From contig JAJAGP010000048.1 in assembly GCA_025084515.1 (NCBI GenBank), positions 243,501-307,500 on the forward strand: a DNA stretch of 64,000 nucleotides, given 5' to 3'. Of the stretch, positions 14,301-24,597 are shown in pieces. Source of the stretch: Ancistrus triradiatus. Its lineage: Eukaryota > Chordata > Actinopteri > Siluriformes > Loricariidae. The first letter of the stretch is position 1. Every line of letters begins with the position of its first letter. The notes beneath the pieces are model-generated. The model saw only the letters and a program-made list of their open reading frames with translations. It was not told the DNA's origin and made no database searches. Position numbers and translations under genes: made by a program.

Positions 14301-17300
14301 ATAAACACATAACATCTAAAAATTATTTCGGTAACAGGATAGTAAGTTGAGATTGATCTTCTCAGTCAGATATGCAATATCATTAAATGTACAGAAAAAA
14401 ATAATAAAACTGACTTTTGGTCTTTGCCTGATCAACAGAAGACCTAGATGATCTAGCTTCCTATTGAACACGTGACTTGTGGTGTGATTCCTAATTTTCG
14501 AAATTGGGAATATGTTAGGGTAACAGGACTGAGTGAAAACCTGGGGTAAATGATTATGGATTTCTAAAGAGACACAACAGTGCAAAGAAAGTTTTCTGAA
14601 GGAATTTAGTCATTCTATTTCACGTGTAATGTTAGAAAGCAGGGACATTTAGCAAGTCGTGTTTTTCATTGTTTTAGGTAGTTTTTAGTAATGTTTTAAA
14701 TGATATACCTTAAATTTGCTGTTGCATCACATCACTGCGGGACACTTTGCTTAATTATAAAATGTTTTTGCTCTAATTATATTAATCTAGACATGTGATG
14801 TCCGGATCTGTGCAAGCATTTGCTCCATCTACCAGAGTTGTCATCGGATCCGTCTTGATACCTTTTGAGCGCCCCTGCTGCCTGCTTCCTATATGTGGAG
14901 TTCCCTATGTGAAGACAGGTTGGCGAGTCAGTTCACTGAGTTACCCATTGTTCTGGGTTTCTGTCTCCTCTTAGGAGCGCGATGGATTTGGAGGTGCTCT
15001 TGGGTCCCGTGGCCGGGGCAGAGGCCGTGCTGACTGGAACATGGGAGCTCCGGGAGGGCTACAGGAAGTGACCTATACGATACCAGCAGACAAGTGTGGC
15101 CTCGTGATCGGGAAAGGTATGTGGACCTTGCGTGTGTCGTGTTTGTAATGCAGTTCCTGAGAGCATGTGCAGGCGTGTTTAGCTGCAGCGATGTCAGCTT
15201 TAGTGCAGATGACACGAAGCGTGGCAGGGTTAAGAGCTGAAGTTTGGGTGAAGCTGCTTAGAGGGACTTGAGCAACCTCTGCAGGAACAAAATTAAATAT
15301 AACGTTTCTGCAATATTTAAGTAAGTGTCTTTACAGAAATTAATGGTTTTCTCTGAATCGTTGCTCTTGTTTTTTGGCAAATTTATTTACAATTCTTAGA
15401 GCAATACAACTGTGTAACAGTAGCGTATTAAAGTATACAAAAAACGTGGTAATAGTCCTTTTTTTATTTTTTATTTATTTATTTATTTATTTTTTGCATT
15501 TGTAGCCATTTTTTTCCGTCTAGATCCCTGTACTGTTGAAATACGTTTGGCTGATCTCATGCACGATTGCCAGAGTTATTCTCCAGCTAATTGAAATGGT
15601 CGTTCATTGTTTAGAATAATCACATAAGGTATGTGAGCTCCACTTTAAGGCATTAACATATGAAAAGGATGAAGTCAGTGGGCTTAAATCCTGTCGTTGC
15701 TTCTCTTTGACGGGTGATTAATGTCATAATGATGCCTGGAAACCGTTTGGCTCTCCCTCACTACATGAGATCAGCTCTGAGATTGGTTCTTGTGCACCAA
15801 ATAACAACTGATCTCGTTTGAAATGTGCTTGATACTACTAATTTAGGAATTTGCTAGAAATGTCGTTTGACTCGAGCTCCTTTGTGAGTGTGTTTTTGTG
15901 CGTGTTGTTGGGGGGGTGGTCTGAAGTCCCAACTTAAATGCTCAATTTTGAAACGCACGTCATTGTTTAGTCCAAGTGTTTTGCTGGGCCGTCTTTTCAC
16001 GTCACATTTAAGACCACCAGCGACACACTCTCACGCCATTTAGGACCCCCGCGCTCCGTCCCTCTCCGCGATTAAACTCGTCCCGTTTAAGGCAGCCAGG
16101 ACCTGGTCCGGTCCGTGAACCGTGCACTCAGCGTCTTTATTCCTCTCTGTTGTGCCTGGAGAGCTCATAATGGCTTCATTATTGCAGAAGTTAAATTTGC
16201 TTGACAATAGCTTAATGGCTCCTGCCTAGTCCATTGGCCTTGGCACGGAGTCCGAGGTGGGCGGGGATTTATTGAGCTGTGTTTTCAGTCAGGGGTCGGG
16301 TCAAGCGAGTATCACTCCGAAGTGAACAAACGTGTAATTGATTTTGGGGACATCCCTGACTCACCCCTCCACCTCCACCCACAGGAAGCTTTTTAAAGGC
16401 TTTGTTACGAACCAGGGATGCCGGAGACAAAGTCCCATCTCCCCGCCAACAGCTTTTCTCCTCGTAGAACGAAGAAAAGCTGGGAAAAACACAGGAAGAT
16501 GCGCTTTAATGCTCGATATGGCAGGAATATCAGATGTGGCAGATTTTGCTCATGCAATTTTTGTTACATTGTTTAAACTTGCTGAGGTTTTTCAACAGTG
16601 GTAACGCAAATAAAGACGTCTTTTTCGACGTCTCCCACTGTGTGCACAACCTCCTCTTGGCAAAGGAGGAGGTCAGCGAGTGCCTCCACACAACATACAA
16701 ACTAGGGATCCGTTGAATATTTGAGCAATCAGAATTATCATGCAATGCCTTTTTTTTGGTGATGCAATCAAATCGTACGCAGTGTGGAGCGAGGCGCTCT
16801 TTGTAAATGCAGCAAACATGTCGGCTGTGTGGAAGCAGGGCTCTACAGTGCGAGCGTTTTGTTCCCATTTGCTCCTGAGATATTTATTTAGGAGCACTTG
16901 AACGAAATAAGATCCTGACCTGAATGCGCTAGTTCTGAATGCGAGAGTTCATCGGGTCTGTCTCATTACTTAGTGAGTGCCCTTGCTCCCTACTTCCTAT
17001 GTGAGACGCTCTCCTAACCAACAGTGGAACCCTAAGACTGGTTAATGAGACAGAATAGTGAGTTACTGATCACATCACTGATTGTTTACGCCATCTGTAC
17101 GGACACTAGCAAAGTTTTAGAGGTCTGTATTCTAGTCTTTGCCATTTAACGAAATAATCTGCACTTGAGGCTTCTTTTTGGAGGAACAGCAGAACACATG
17201 AGGAACAGATCAAATGTAGACAGAAGCTAATAGGACTGGCATGAAGGGAAATGTAAGAGCTTCTGTATCTGTGGTTTCGCACATTTAGCTGGGAACTGGT

Positions 17301-20300
17301 TATAAATGAATTGATTAAAAGAGTGTCAAAGTATTAATGTGTGAAGCTTATAAAAATACAAACTGCACTTATAGTTGTGAAACCGTACAAAAAGATGATT
17401 ATTTAGAAGATCAGCAAAGTCGTTTAGTCGAGTAGTTTATTACACTTATTCAACACCTTTATCTGTTCTTTGATACATTCAGTGGATTGAAGGTTTAGCT
17501 TTGCAGCACTACGAAGATATTACTTTTGTTTTTTAACCCAAGTTAAGGAGGAACTGCTAAGCAGAATGTTCCTACGTTGGACTTTTGTCTCAAGCTTAAT
17601 CATGTGTAATTTGTTTTCCTGACTCGTTCCATGTTGACACAAGTCAAATAGGATTAATCTCAGAAATAAATGCGTACATCCGGGTCTTGGTGTAACCGGC
17701 GTGCCTGTGTTCTCAGGTGGAGAAACCATTAAAAACATCAACCAGCAGTCTGGAGCTCACGTGGAGCTGCAGAGGAACCCTCCTCCCAACACCGACCCCA
17801 ATGTGCGCATCTTCTCCATCAGGGGCACCCTGCAGCAGATGGAGATGGCCAGGCAGCTGATTGACGAGAAGATCGGGGTAAGTGCCCACTCAACACATCC
17901 AGTTCTTCAGTGATGATCTAGGGTGTTCTAGGACGTAAACCTTAATCTAAACCAAGAACAGAACCAACTACAACCCCTAAAAGTTAGGAGTTAGGGTATT
18001 TTTAATATATGTTTTTTTAAATTCTGCGAGTGTAGTTTGAACTCGTTCAGTAGAATGGAGTCTTCACACTTGTTGCATCCCTCTAGTTGGTGGTATTAAT
18101 TCAGTCCTGCCCTCTTGTTTTGGGGTGCGCGCACACCATGGGTCAGAGCGAGGGGTTCATTCTAACTACCATCAATCAGTTGGTGGTGTTTAATGAGCTG
18201 CATTAGGACCTGTGCATGACCTTTGACTTTGCCTTGTTCCGATGTTTTTTGTCTAGGCCACGGGAATTGGGGGCAGCAGCAGCTTCGGCCTCAGTCCCTT
18301 CACCCAAGGACCGGCTAACCCACACCAGAAGTGAGTCTTGATTTATTACTGGTTGACTTCGGCAAGGTTTAAATGCTTTGATCATTTTGTCATATTCAAA
18401 AGGTTTTGTGATCTTAAACCTGAAACAGTGCTGCGTATCTCAAGTAGCGTGATCTGGGCTATTACTGTTTACATGCGAGAGCTGTGAGAGAGGATTTTGA
18501 GGGAGAGAAACCTGTCAGAGGCTCTTCACAAACAGAAAAAGATGAGGAACTTGCATTTAAAAGGCAGGCTACTTCTGTTTTGTGGGTGTGGTTTGGATTT
18601 AAAATCTGACACTGGGCAGAAAAACATTCTGTAGAGCTTCCACTTGATGTTTGTAGCTGTAGGCAGCGTCACCATCTTTTATTAACTTAAAACGTAGAAT
18701 GTTAAGCAGTATTATGAAAGACAAAAGCCGCGTGCCTCATCCAGTGACAAAATGGCATCAGGTGTTAAAAGAAAATCCAAAGAACCTTCTCAAACTCGTA
18801 TAGGTTTGAAGGTTTTGTTAAATTGCTCTATGGAAAAAAAATCAGGAAATATAAGGACACAGGGTTACATGCACTTAATAATCCGGTCATAGATTTCTTC
18901 AGTTTATTCACGTGGTCATGTAACCAGCATACTCTGATCTAGAAATCAGATTTTACCCCAGCAGTAGGAGTGCCTTTACATTCATTCATAATCCGTAGCA
19001 AATAATACCGACACAGTGTTCGGTAGCCATTTAACAGTTACTGAGTTTAATTCCAGGGTTGCCAGATCCAGGTCTATGTACCTAAACCCAGAAGAAGCGA
19101 AATCTCTAAGAATAAGCAGACCTGGCAACCATGAATGATCCGATAAATGATAAATCCGATTATGATCGGAGTAAGTGCATGTAAACTCACGCACTGTTGC
19201 AGACCAAGTGCACCCCTTTATGGCAGCTCACTAATCACAGTTGCCTCTCAGCAGGATAATGCAAAAATTGTTCTGGTATGGTTTGAGGAACGTGATTGAG
19301 TTCAAGAGAAGCAAGCCTGGTCCACAGAGGTCCCAAAAGGCCTTACTGAATTAAAAAGATGTGGTGTAAACGTTTTAATTCCAGACAGGACACATTTAGA
19401 GGGGTTGTAGAGTCCGGGTCAGGTCGTTGAGGGTACGAGTGGAACCCTCAAAATTAGGCATTCCGTTTTAATGTTATGGCTCATCAGTGTGTATAGGGCG
19501 CTGAATAAAAGCAAGTACAAGTATATATATGTGTATATATATATATATATATGTGTATGTATTGTGTCTGTGTGTGTACAGGACACTTTGGTTAAGGTCT
19601 GTTAAAATGCAGTAACTGTGAACTTGTATTAGTTTCAAACAGTAATGTTTGGGTATTTGTTTAAGTATTTAGTACCAGTCTTGTGTGTTTAATTACTCAG
19701 CGAGGTTCGTTTTTTCAGTCTGGTAAACCTTCTGTTTTGTCTCAGTGGACCGCAGACTTTCATGACAGGAGGATGGGGTACTACATACCAGACATGGCAG
19801 CCTCAGGGCCAGCAGGACCCCAGTGAGTACACTATTGTTTTGGGGGTTTTTTTCCACCACACCCATCAATGGCTTTTTCTCCATTTCCAGATTTTATTGG
19901 TGGTGTTAAGTCTGGTTTGAATAGTTTTCGTTGCGACATGCAAGCATGGCATGAACCCGCGTTAGTCCTCAGATGAAGACGTAAAAACAGGAAAACATCA
20001 ACAACCAAAAAGACTTGTTGATCTCCTGCGGGGTCTCTCTGCCCCGACGCTAATTGTTATTGTCTGGTCTCAGGTCACAATGGATCACAGACGGGGCAGA
20101 TGGATTACTCCAAAGCGTGGGAGCAGTATTATAAGAAGCTAGGCAAGTACACAGGATGCTCAGGGTTTATGAACTAACTGGATTCCTGCATTGATTACTG
20201 ATAACATCAGGCGCTGTAGTGATGTAGATGAGGTTCTAGAGGTGCTTTGAGCTTTTTGGCCATCCATCAATCCACGTTAGGGCTAACACTGTACTATCTA

Positions 20301-23300
20301 GAAGTGAGCATCCTTCAGAGATTGCATAATAAGAAAAATAAGAAGAGGGTATCAGGAAAAAGACCTGCAGGAGTTTTCAAATACAGTCTGACCCCGGTAT
20401 GACTGTCGTTGACCTGGAAATGTCTCGGATAACATGTATTTGGATAAAGGAAGCACATTATGCATTGGTTCTTATGGGATAATCCCTTTCCTCGTCACTG
20501 CATGCTTAAAACCCTTTGTGATACATTTTAACGAAGTGGCTCAGGAGACTCTTGCACTCTTAATCTTGTAACGAATCCCTGTATAAACCCAAACTGGAGC
20601 TTCTTAATGATTGGAGGGACATGGAAGATGCAGGTAGATGCAAAATACCAGTTGGAGATCCCATCTGTACCTGTTACCTGAGTGAGTGTGTTTACATGCA
20701 CTTAATAATCTATTCGTGATCAGATTTATGCGGTTATCTGATTAATCAGGTGTTTTATCCATGTAAACTGCGTAATTTGATCTCTCGGAGCTGTTTTTTT
20801 CTTCGATAATCAAATTTCTGAGTGCATGAATACTTTTGATTTCAGTTGGTTTTCTCAGTCTGTACATTCACGTAAACATAAATTGAAGCAGCTTGCCTAA
20901 CTAAACATGGTTGCCAGGTCTGCTCGTTGTAGTAATTTTGCTTCTTTTGAGTGTTTCATTAGACCTTGTGGCTTGTTTGTCTTGTGGAATCTGGCAACCG
21001 AGCAGCCACGAAACGGCTACCAAACACTTTTAATGAGACTCAAATGCTGTATATGCTTGAGGAAATGCGGAGTTTCATTATTTAATGTAATTAAGGTGGA
21101 AGTTTAAGTTCCATCCTTCTGATCGATTACTGGCTGGTTGCAAAAGTAGAAATCCGATTATTGCCTGAGTCTTGTAAACCCAGACCTTTCTCAATAGCTG
21201 ATTAATGAAGTGCATGTAAGCTTGTTTATTCTGCTTTCTGACAATCTGATTTTCTACAGTTATCGAATCAAGTGCCTGTAACCTCACTAAGTGATGCACA
21301 CTCCGTCAGTGCAGGGTTGGATTTCTCAGCTTTCATTTTCAGAACGTCATTCAATATAGCAAGTTGGCGGTTTGGATAGCGGGGGTTTAACTGTATTGTG
21401 AATTTTTAGCCGGTGTGTTTCAAAAGGACAGGAAATCTGTGTTTGTGTCATGTTGTGATTTTGGTAAAGGTCATGCCATGCCTCTGTATGTAGTTAATGC
21501 AGAAATCCAGAGCTTACCCAAACTTGTTTGCCACTGCGTAGTTTTGACTAGGCTGTGGACCGACTTGGTATCTTCACCACAGTGTACTTAATGCAGGTGT
21601 AAAACTGGGTCACAAGTGTAAGCCTTCGAATGTGTGTGTGTTTTCAGGTCAGCAGAGCCAACCACAGAGCACTGGCCCTGACTACAGCAAAGCATGGGAG
21701 GAGTATTACAAAAAACAGAGTAAGCTCTTCACTGTTATGCTCAGTTTGGCTATTAAATCTTGGACTCGATTGCAGTCATCCCATTGTTTTTGATTACTTT
21801 GTAAAAACCTTTAGGTAAGTTTAGTAAATGGCTGAATGTAAATGGTTTATTTCTGAAATCATGACAAGTCCCCCAACTTATCTACTAATATCCATTATTA
21901 AAGTCAGACTTATTTAAGGACTTGAGACTTGCTCAACTTGCATTAATAAAAGACTTGACTTTGACCTGCTATTCATGACTTCAGACAGATGACTCAATGG
22001 CTTTTTTTTATTGAGAAGTTAGATATTTTTAGGGATATTTTTTGTTGGAATATGATTGGGGGATTTCTTTTTCAACACACACAAACCTGGCAACCTCTTG
22101 CAAAGTTAACGCATTGAACCTGGCGGTTGGTTTAATATTCTGTGTTGCAATTTGGCCTTAAGTTGATCAGTTGTGAAAGAAAATGTTTAGTCTGTTTGTT
22201 TTAAGAGAATCTAAGCGTTCTTATCTATTTTCATGTTTTGGCATCATGTCCGTAATTTTCTGCTTATATTTTCAGATGCTGTACACCAATTTTACAGTAG
22301 TGTGTAAAGAAATTAGAACACCTAATAAAAACCTTTTTTTTTTGTTTTAAACACATTTATAATATGAACATTTCTTCAGTTTTATATTTTTAGTTTTATA
22401 ACCTCCATCTCAGTATTGTTCAAATGTAGATCAAATGTCCATGTGTTTAAATGTGGTAAAAAAGAAAAAAAAGCAGAGATTTTCATTGGGTGTCTGAATT
22501 TTTTCACATGTCTATTGGGCATGGTGTATTCAGCTCTTTATGACCACTGACTTTTGACTGACTTAAATGTGGAAACTGTGGATGTAGCTTCATCATTTGG
22601 TATGACGTGTTGAGACTGGCTTGGCTTCCAGCTTGAGTTACTTAATATTATTTGAATATTACCACAGTAACCTGGAATTGCTTGAGACTTGAAGCTTAAG
22701 ACTCGAGGCTTGTGACGGAGAACATCCAGGTCTGTTTTAACAGCCTTTCTATCTGTCTGTCTGTCTATCTGTTCTGTCTCAGGTCAGGCTGCAGGTCCTG
22801 GCTCCCAGCAGAGCTCCACTCCGGACTACAGTGCTGCCTGGATGGAATATTACAGACAGCAGGGGGCTTATTATGGCCAGGGGGCACAGCACTCGCAGGC
22901 TCCGGGCCTTCAGGTACACACACTCTTTGTTGCACACGTTTAATTGTAAGTCTGTTTCGTGAATGTTAATTCATCAGTGTCGTTAAAAGAACAAACACCA
23001 AGCAGGGCTGTGATACTCGGCATAACTATATTATTATAGTATCTAACTGTAGCTACATCCATACGAAAAATCATCTTTTCACTCAGATGATGGAAGTGCT
23101 GGTTTTTGAAAATGACTCGGAGCAGGAAATCTAACGAAAGCAGTTTTTTCAGCATTATAAAAACATGAGGCGCTTTCACACCAGACTGTTCTAGGGACTA
23201 ATTTGGAAGGAACTACTCCCCCGAGAACTCTTTGTTCCAGGGCCTTTTTTGGTTTGCATTCACACTTCTGTAGAAACGGCGACTCAAAATCGCATTGCAT

Positions 23301-24597
23301 ACAGGCTGAACTTCATTTGTCTGTTCTTTTCTGTTTTATCCCGCAAATCTGTTGTTTATGTGGCTACAGAGTACAAGTTTATGAAATGCCAGTTGCCTTA
23401 GATATAACTTGGCACTTAGTAGGTTTTGTTGGTTTTAGTTGAGCCATAGATTTAATATAATGTAATAAGTTGAACTGGCGAACTTTGAAAGATGAGAATG
23501 TGCCTGAGCAGTACATCGAAAATTATTTAAAGAAGAGCAGTTCACATTAGTTCACATCTTTGGCGCTTAACGGAGGCGAGCAGACTTGTTTTTACTCAGT
23601 CACAGTCATATTTGAACTTTATGCAGAAGTGGTTGTGTTACCGACTGTCAAAGCGGGAGATGAACACTAGAAGCCGGTACGGAGTAGAGCTTTATTAAGA
23701 AACTGAAAAAAAAACCTGGAGAACAACACTGGAGTGCTATAACGAAACTAAGACATACTCAATTCATGCCAAACAAATGAAGTGCAGGGTTTAAATAACT
23801 GAGCTAATGAGAAACTAAAGAGCTGAACTAAAATGTAAACAAATGGATGGCATTTAAGGAGGAAGGATGCTGGGTAGTGTAGTACTGCAGGGCCGTTGTC
23901 ATGACACAGACTGTGTACAGTCCATACCTCCTTTTTGTGGAAATATTTAAGCCCAGAATGTCTGGTATTTAAGAGTAACAGCAGTGATGATCTCTATGAG
24001 AAGAAGCGAGACAGAGCAGTGGACACTAAAATGAAAGTAAAAGATCAGGTGTTGGAGGATCACAAGCTTTGGGCTGAATATTTTGGACATGCAAACCCAG
24101 TCTCGGAACGGAACTGGGTCATATGTAGGGGGCTTGTTGTATTCTTGTTTGTTGTTTTTACCCCTTTTATTTTTCTCTGTTGATTCTTAGACTGTGGTTT
24201 TATATTCTTACAATGCAAATCACAAGTGCAATTATGTTTATATGTCATGGTTTGTTTTTGTTTGTTTGGGGTTTTTGGGATTTTTTTTTTTTTTTTAAGT
24301 TTAATAAACAAAGCTGTATTAAAATCCTGGTTGCCCTCAACGAGACAGTTGCATTTGGACCAGTTAGCTCATACTTGTTCACTCAGGGTCTTTGTGTGCT
24401 GAGAAAAGTACCTACCCTGAAGCAGAAGCTACAAAGAACTATAGCCAGAAGTTTGATGGTTCAAGTCTCTGCCGAGCTTCCGTTTTGGGCCCCTTAACCC
24501 CAAGTTGCTTGGTTTGTATGTTGTAACACTGTAACAGGAACTTATAATGAGCTGATGATCTAAATCTGATTCTTCTTTGGTTTTGTAGGATCATTAG
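2303..24597 (+). CDS. fubp3: Far upstream element-binding protein 3, 5' exons outside window
   Basis: FUBP-family KH protein; the family binds single-stranded DNA such as the MYC FUSE element, and AU-rich RNA, in the nucleus and cytoplasm. Exons seen: 2303-2336, 5159-5220, 6944-7034, 7146-~7200, 9086-~9256, 10274-10372, 10466-10570, 11793-11895, 13755-13855, 14975-15116, 17717-17877, 18257-18330, 19746-19822, 20074-20142, 21648-21719, 22783-22913 and 24589-24597 (stop TAG). From 10274 on the splice phases all agree and give 380 residues. Visible KH loops are GRNG in VGIVIGRNGEMIKKIQNDAG (KH3) and GKGG in CGLVIGKGGETI (KH4); KH1 and KH2 fall in the damaged exons. An RGRGRGR linker and C-terminal Tyr motifs (DYSKAWEQYYKK, DYSKAWEEYYKK, DYSAAWMEYYRQ) follow. 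DDGISPER, ERDGFGG and the Tyr repeats fit FUBP3 better than FUBP1 or KHSRP. The start codon is upstream of the window. Confidence 0.93.
2895..3190 (+). repeat. Dispersed repeat, copy 1
   Basis: The motifs TTGAATTTCTTGGGCCGATA, CCGATAATTGAACCTT and CCATTTTATTTTCTAACCTT recur in the same order on the opposite strand at about 11205-11405. It is probably a MITE or short retroelement piece. Confidence 0.7.
3371..4652. mobile_element. hAT-like element carrying a nested insertion
   Basis: The left end is TAGGGCTGCAACAACGAATC with AATAATCGATTATT following. The right part has GACCGATTAATCGATTATTA and ends near ATGCATCACTGC, a degenerate inverted match. Such TAGGGCTGCAAC ends with ATCGATTA stretches are typical of hAT-type elements. 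No transposase remains. A second element (3594-4327) sits inside. Confidence 0.65.
3594..4327. mobile_element. Nested hAT-like MITE with long inverted repeats
   Basis: The left end GGCTATGTCCACACGTACAC then GGGTATTTT is mirrored at the right end, whose reverse complement reads TATGGCCCTGTCCACACGAA then CACGGGTATTTTT. The TIRs are about 30 bases. The interior contains an incidental open frame on the minus strand (about 3784-4362) but no transposase motifs. Confidence 0.85.
7171..7316 (+). repeat. Imperfect tandem duplication of a fubp3 exon end and donor
   Basis: The segment at about 7171-7232 (exon text CTTGCACCTGACGGGAGACC, then a donor-like GTGAGTAAGC and TAAGGCATTC) is repeated at about 7253-7316 (TTGCACCTTGACCGGGAGCC, then ACATTGGTAAGCC and TAAGGCATAT). 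The unit is about 82 bases. The second copy has the better GTAAGC donor but lacks an acceptor of its own. It could be a local assembly duplication in the noisy patch or a real partial exon duplication. Confidence 0.6.
8243..8445 (-). mobile_element. tRNA-derived SINE, copy 1 (within noisy patch)
   Basis: Read on the minus strand it has a tRNA-like head (TACGAGTAAGGTACTGGACC, B-box-like GGTTTCACTCC) and a tail reading TAAATGCCTGTAAATG. Compared with the copies at 9966 and 60267 it has several one-base indels (for example AGGCATTT and CAGGACGCCC), in line with the indel cluster in the neighbouring fubp3 exons. Confidence 0.8.
9521..10235. mobile_element. Foldback element, copy 1, with nested SINE
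   Basis: The left end TTTACATGCCCGTAATAATC is mirrored near the right end by GATCAGATTAAGTGGATGTA. The interior includes AATAATCAGATACCTGCAGA, shared with other copies. A SINE (9966-10153) is inserted within it. It lies in the intron before fubp3 exon 10274. Confidence 0.55.
9966..10153 (-). mobile_element. tRNA-derived SINE, copy 2
   Basis: The minus strand reads GGTAGCCTAGCGGATAAGGT (A-box-like) then GGGTTCAAATCCCACC (B box) and ends AAGGGCGTCGCTAAATGC. The sequence is free of the indels seen in copy 1, which helps set the right limit of the noisy patch. Confidence 0.85.
11205..11405 (-). repeat. Dispersed repeat, copy 2 (inverted)
   Basis: The reverse complement shows TTGAATTTCTTGGGCCAATA, then CAATAATTGAACCTTTCTGC and CCATTTTATTTTCTAACC, matching the copy at 2895-3190. 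It lies in a fubp3 intron. Confidence 0.7.
11425..11560. mobile_element. Foldback element, copy 2 (fragment)
   Basis: AATAATCGGATAACTGCAGA and GATTATTAAGTGCTGATTTA match the interior and end of the foldback family found at 9521, 18866 and 20691. It lies in a fubp3 intron. Confidence 0.5.
11896..13754 (+). other. fubp3: fubp3 GC-AG intron
   Basis: The exon ends AAACCTG and the intron begins GCAAGTG; the next exon begins ATGATGGG after CTCAG. Only this junction restores codons for KPDDGISPER with phase 1 on both sides. The GC donor has an otherwise near-perfect +3 to +6 consensus (AAGT), as is usual for this minor intron class. Confidence 0.85.
12850..13265. mobile_element. MITE related to the one at 61914, copy 1
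   Basis: GTACTGTGCAAATGTCTTAA then GCCACCATTAG at the left matches the end of the palindromic element at 61914-62277. Shared interior words include TGATCTTCATCC, TCACGCTGTTCCCC and AATAAAAAGACTGAG. The right terminus is degraded to ATCTAATCTAATG. Confidence 0.7.
15468..15495 (+). repeat. (TTTA)n microsatellite
   Basis: Short run of TTTA units in T-rich DNA in the fubp3 intron after exon 14975-15116. The rest of that 2.6-kb intron shows no gene that I can support. Confidence 0.8.
18866..19191. mobile_element. Foldback element, copy 3
   Basis: The left end GTTACATGCACTTAATAATC is mirrored at the right end by GATCGGAGTAAGTGCATGTA. The interior has ACTCTGATCTAGAAATCAGA. It is an intronic, non-coding, palindromic unit of about 326 bases in fubp3. 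Confidence 0.7.
20143..21647 (+). other. fubp3: fubp3 second GC-AG intron
   Basis: The exon ends AAGAAGCTAG and the intron begins GCAAGTAC, with acceptor TTTTCAG before GTCAGCAGAGC. The nearby GT in GCAAGTAC would leave phase 2 and shift the next exon out of its GQQSQPQSTGPDYSKAW frame, so the GC donor is required. The intron holds one copy of a foldback element (20691-21291). Confidence 0.8.
20691..21291. mobile_element. Foldback element, copy 4
   Basis: The left end TTTACATGCACTTAATAATC is nearly identical to copy 3. The right side (AGTTATCGAATCAAGTGCCT) is a weaker mirror. It lies inside the second GC-AG intron of fubp3. Confidence 0.6.

Noticed and set aside
24060..24497. Lys- and Phe-rich open frames before the last fubp3 exon
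   Set aside because: Low-complexity intron sequence with no conserved motif and no splice phase that fits.
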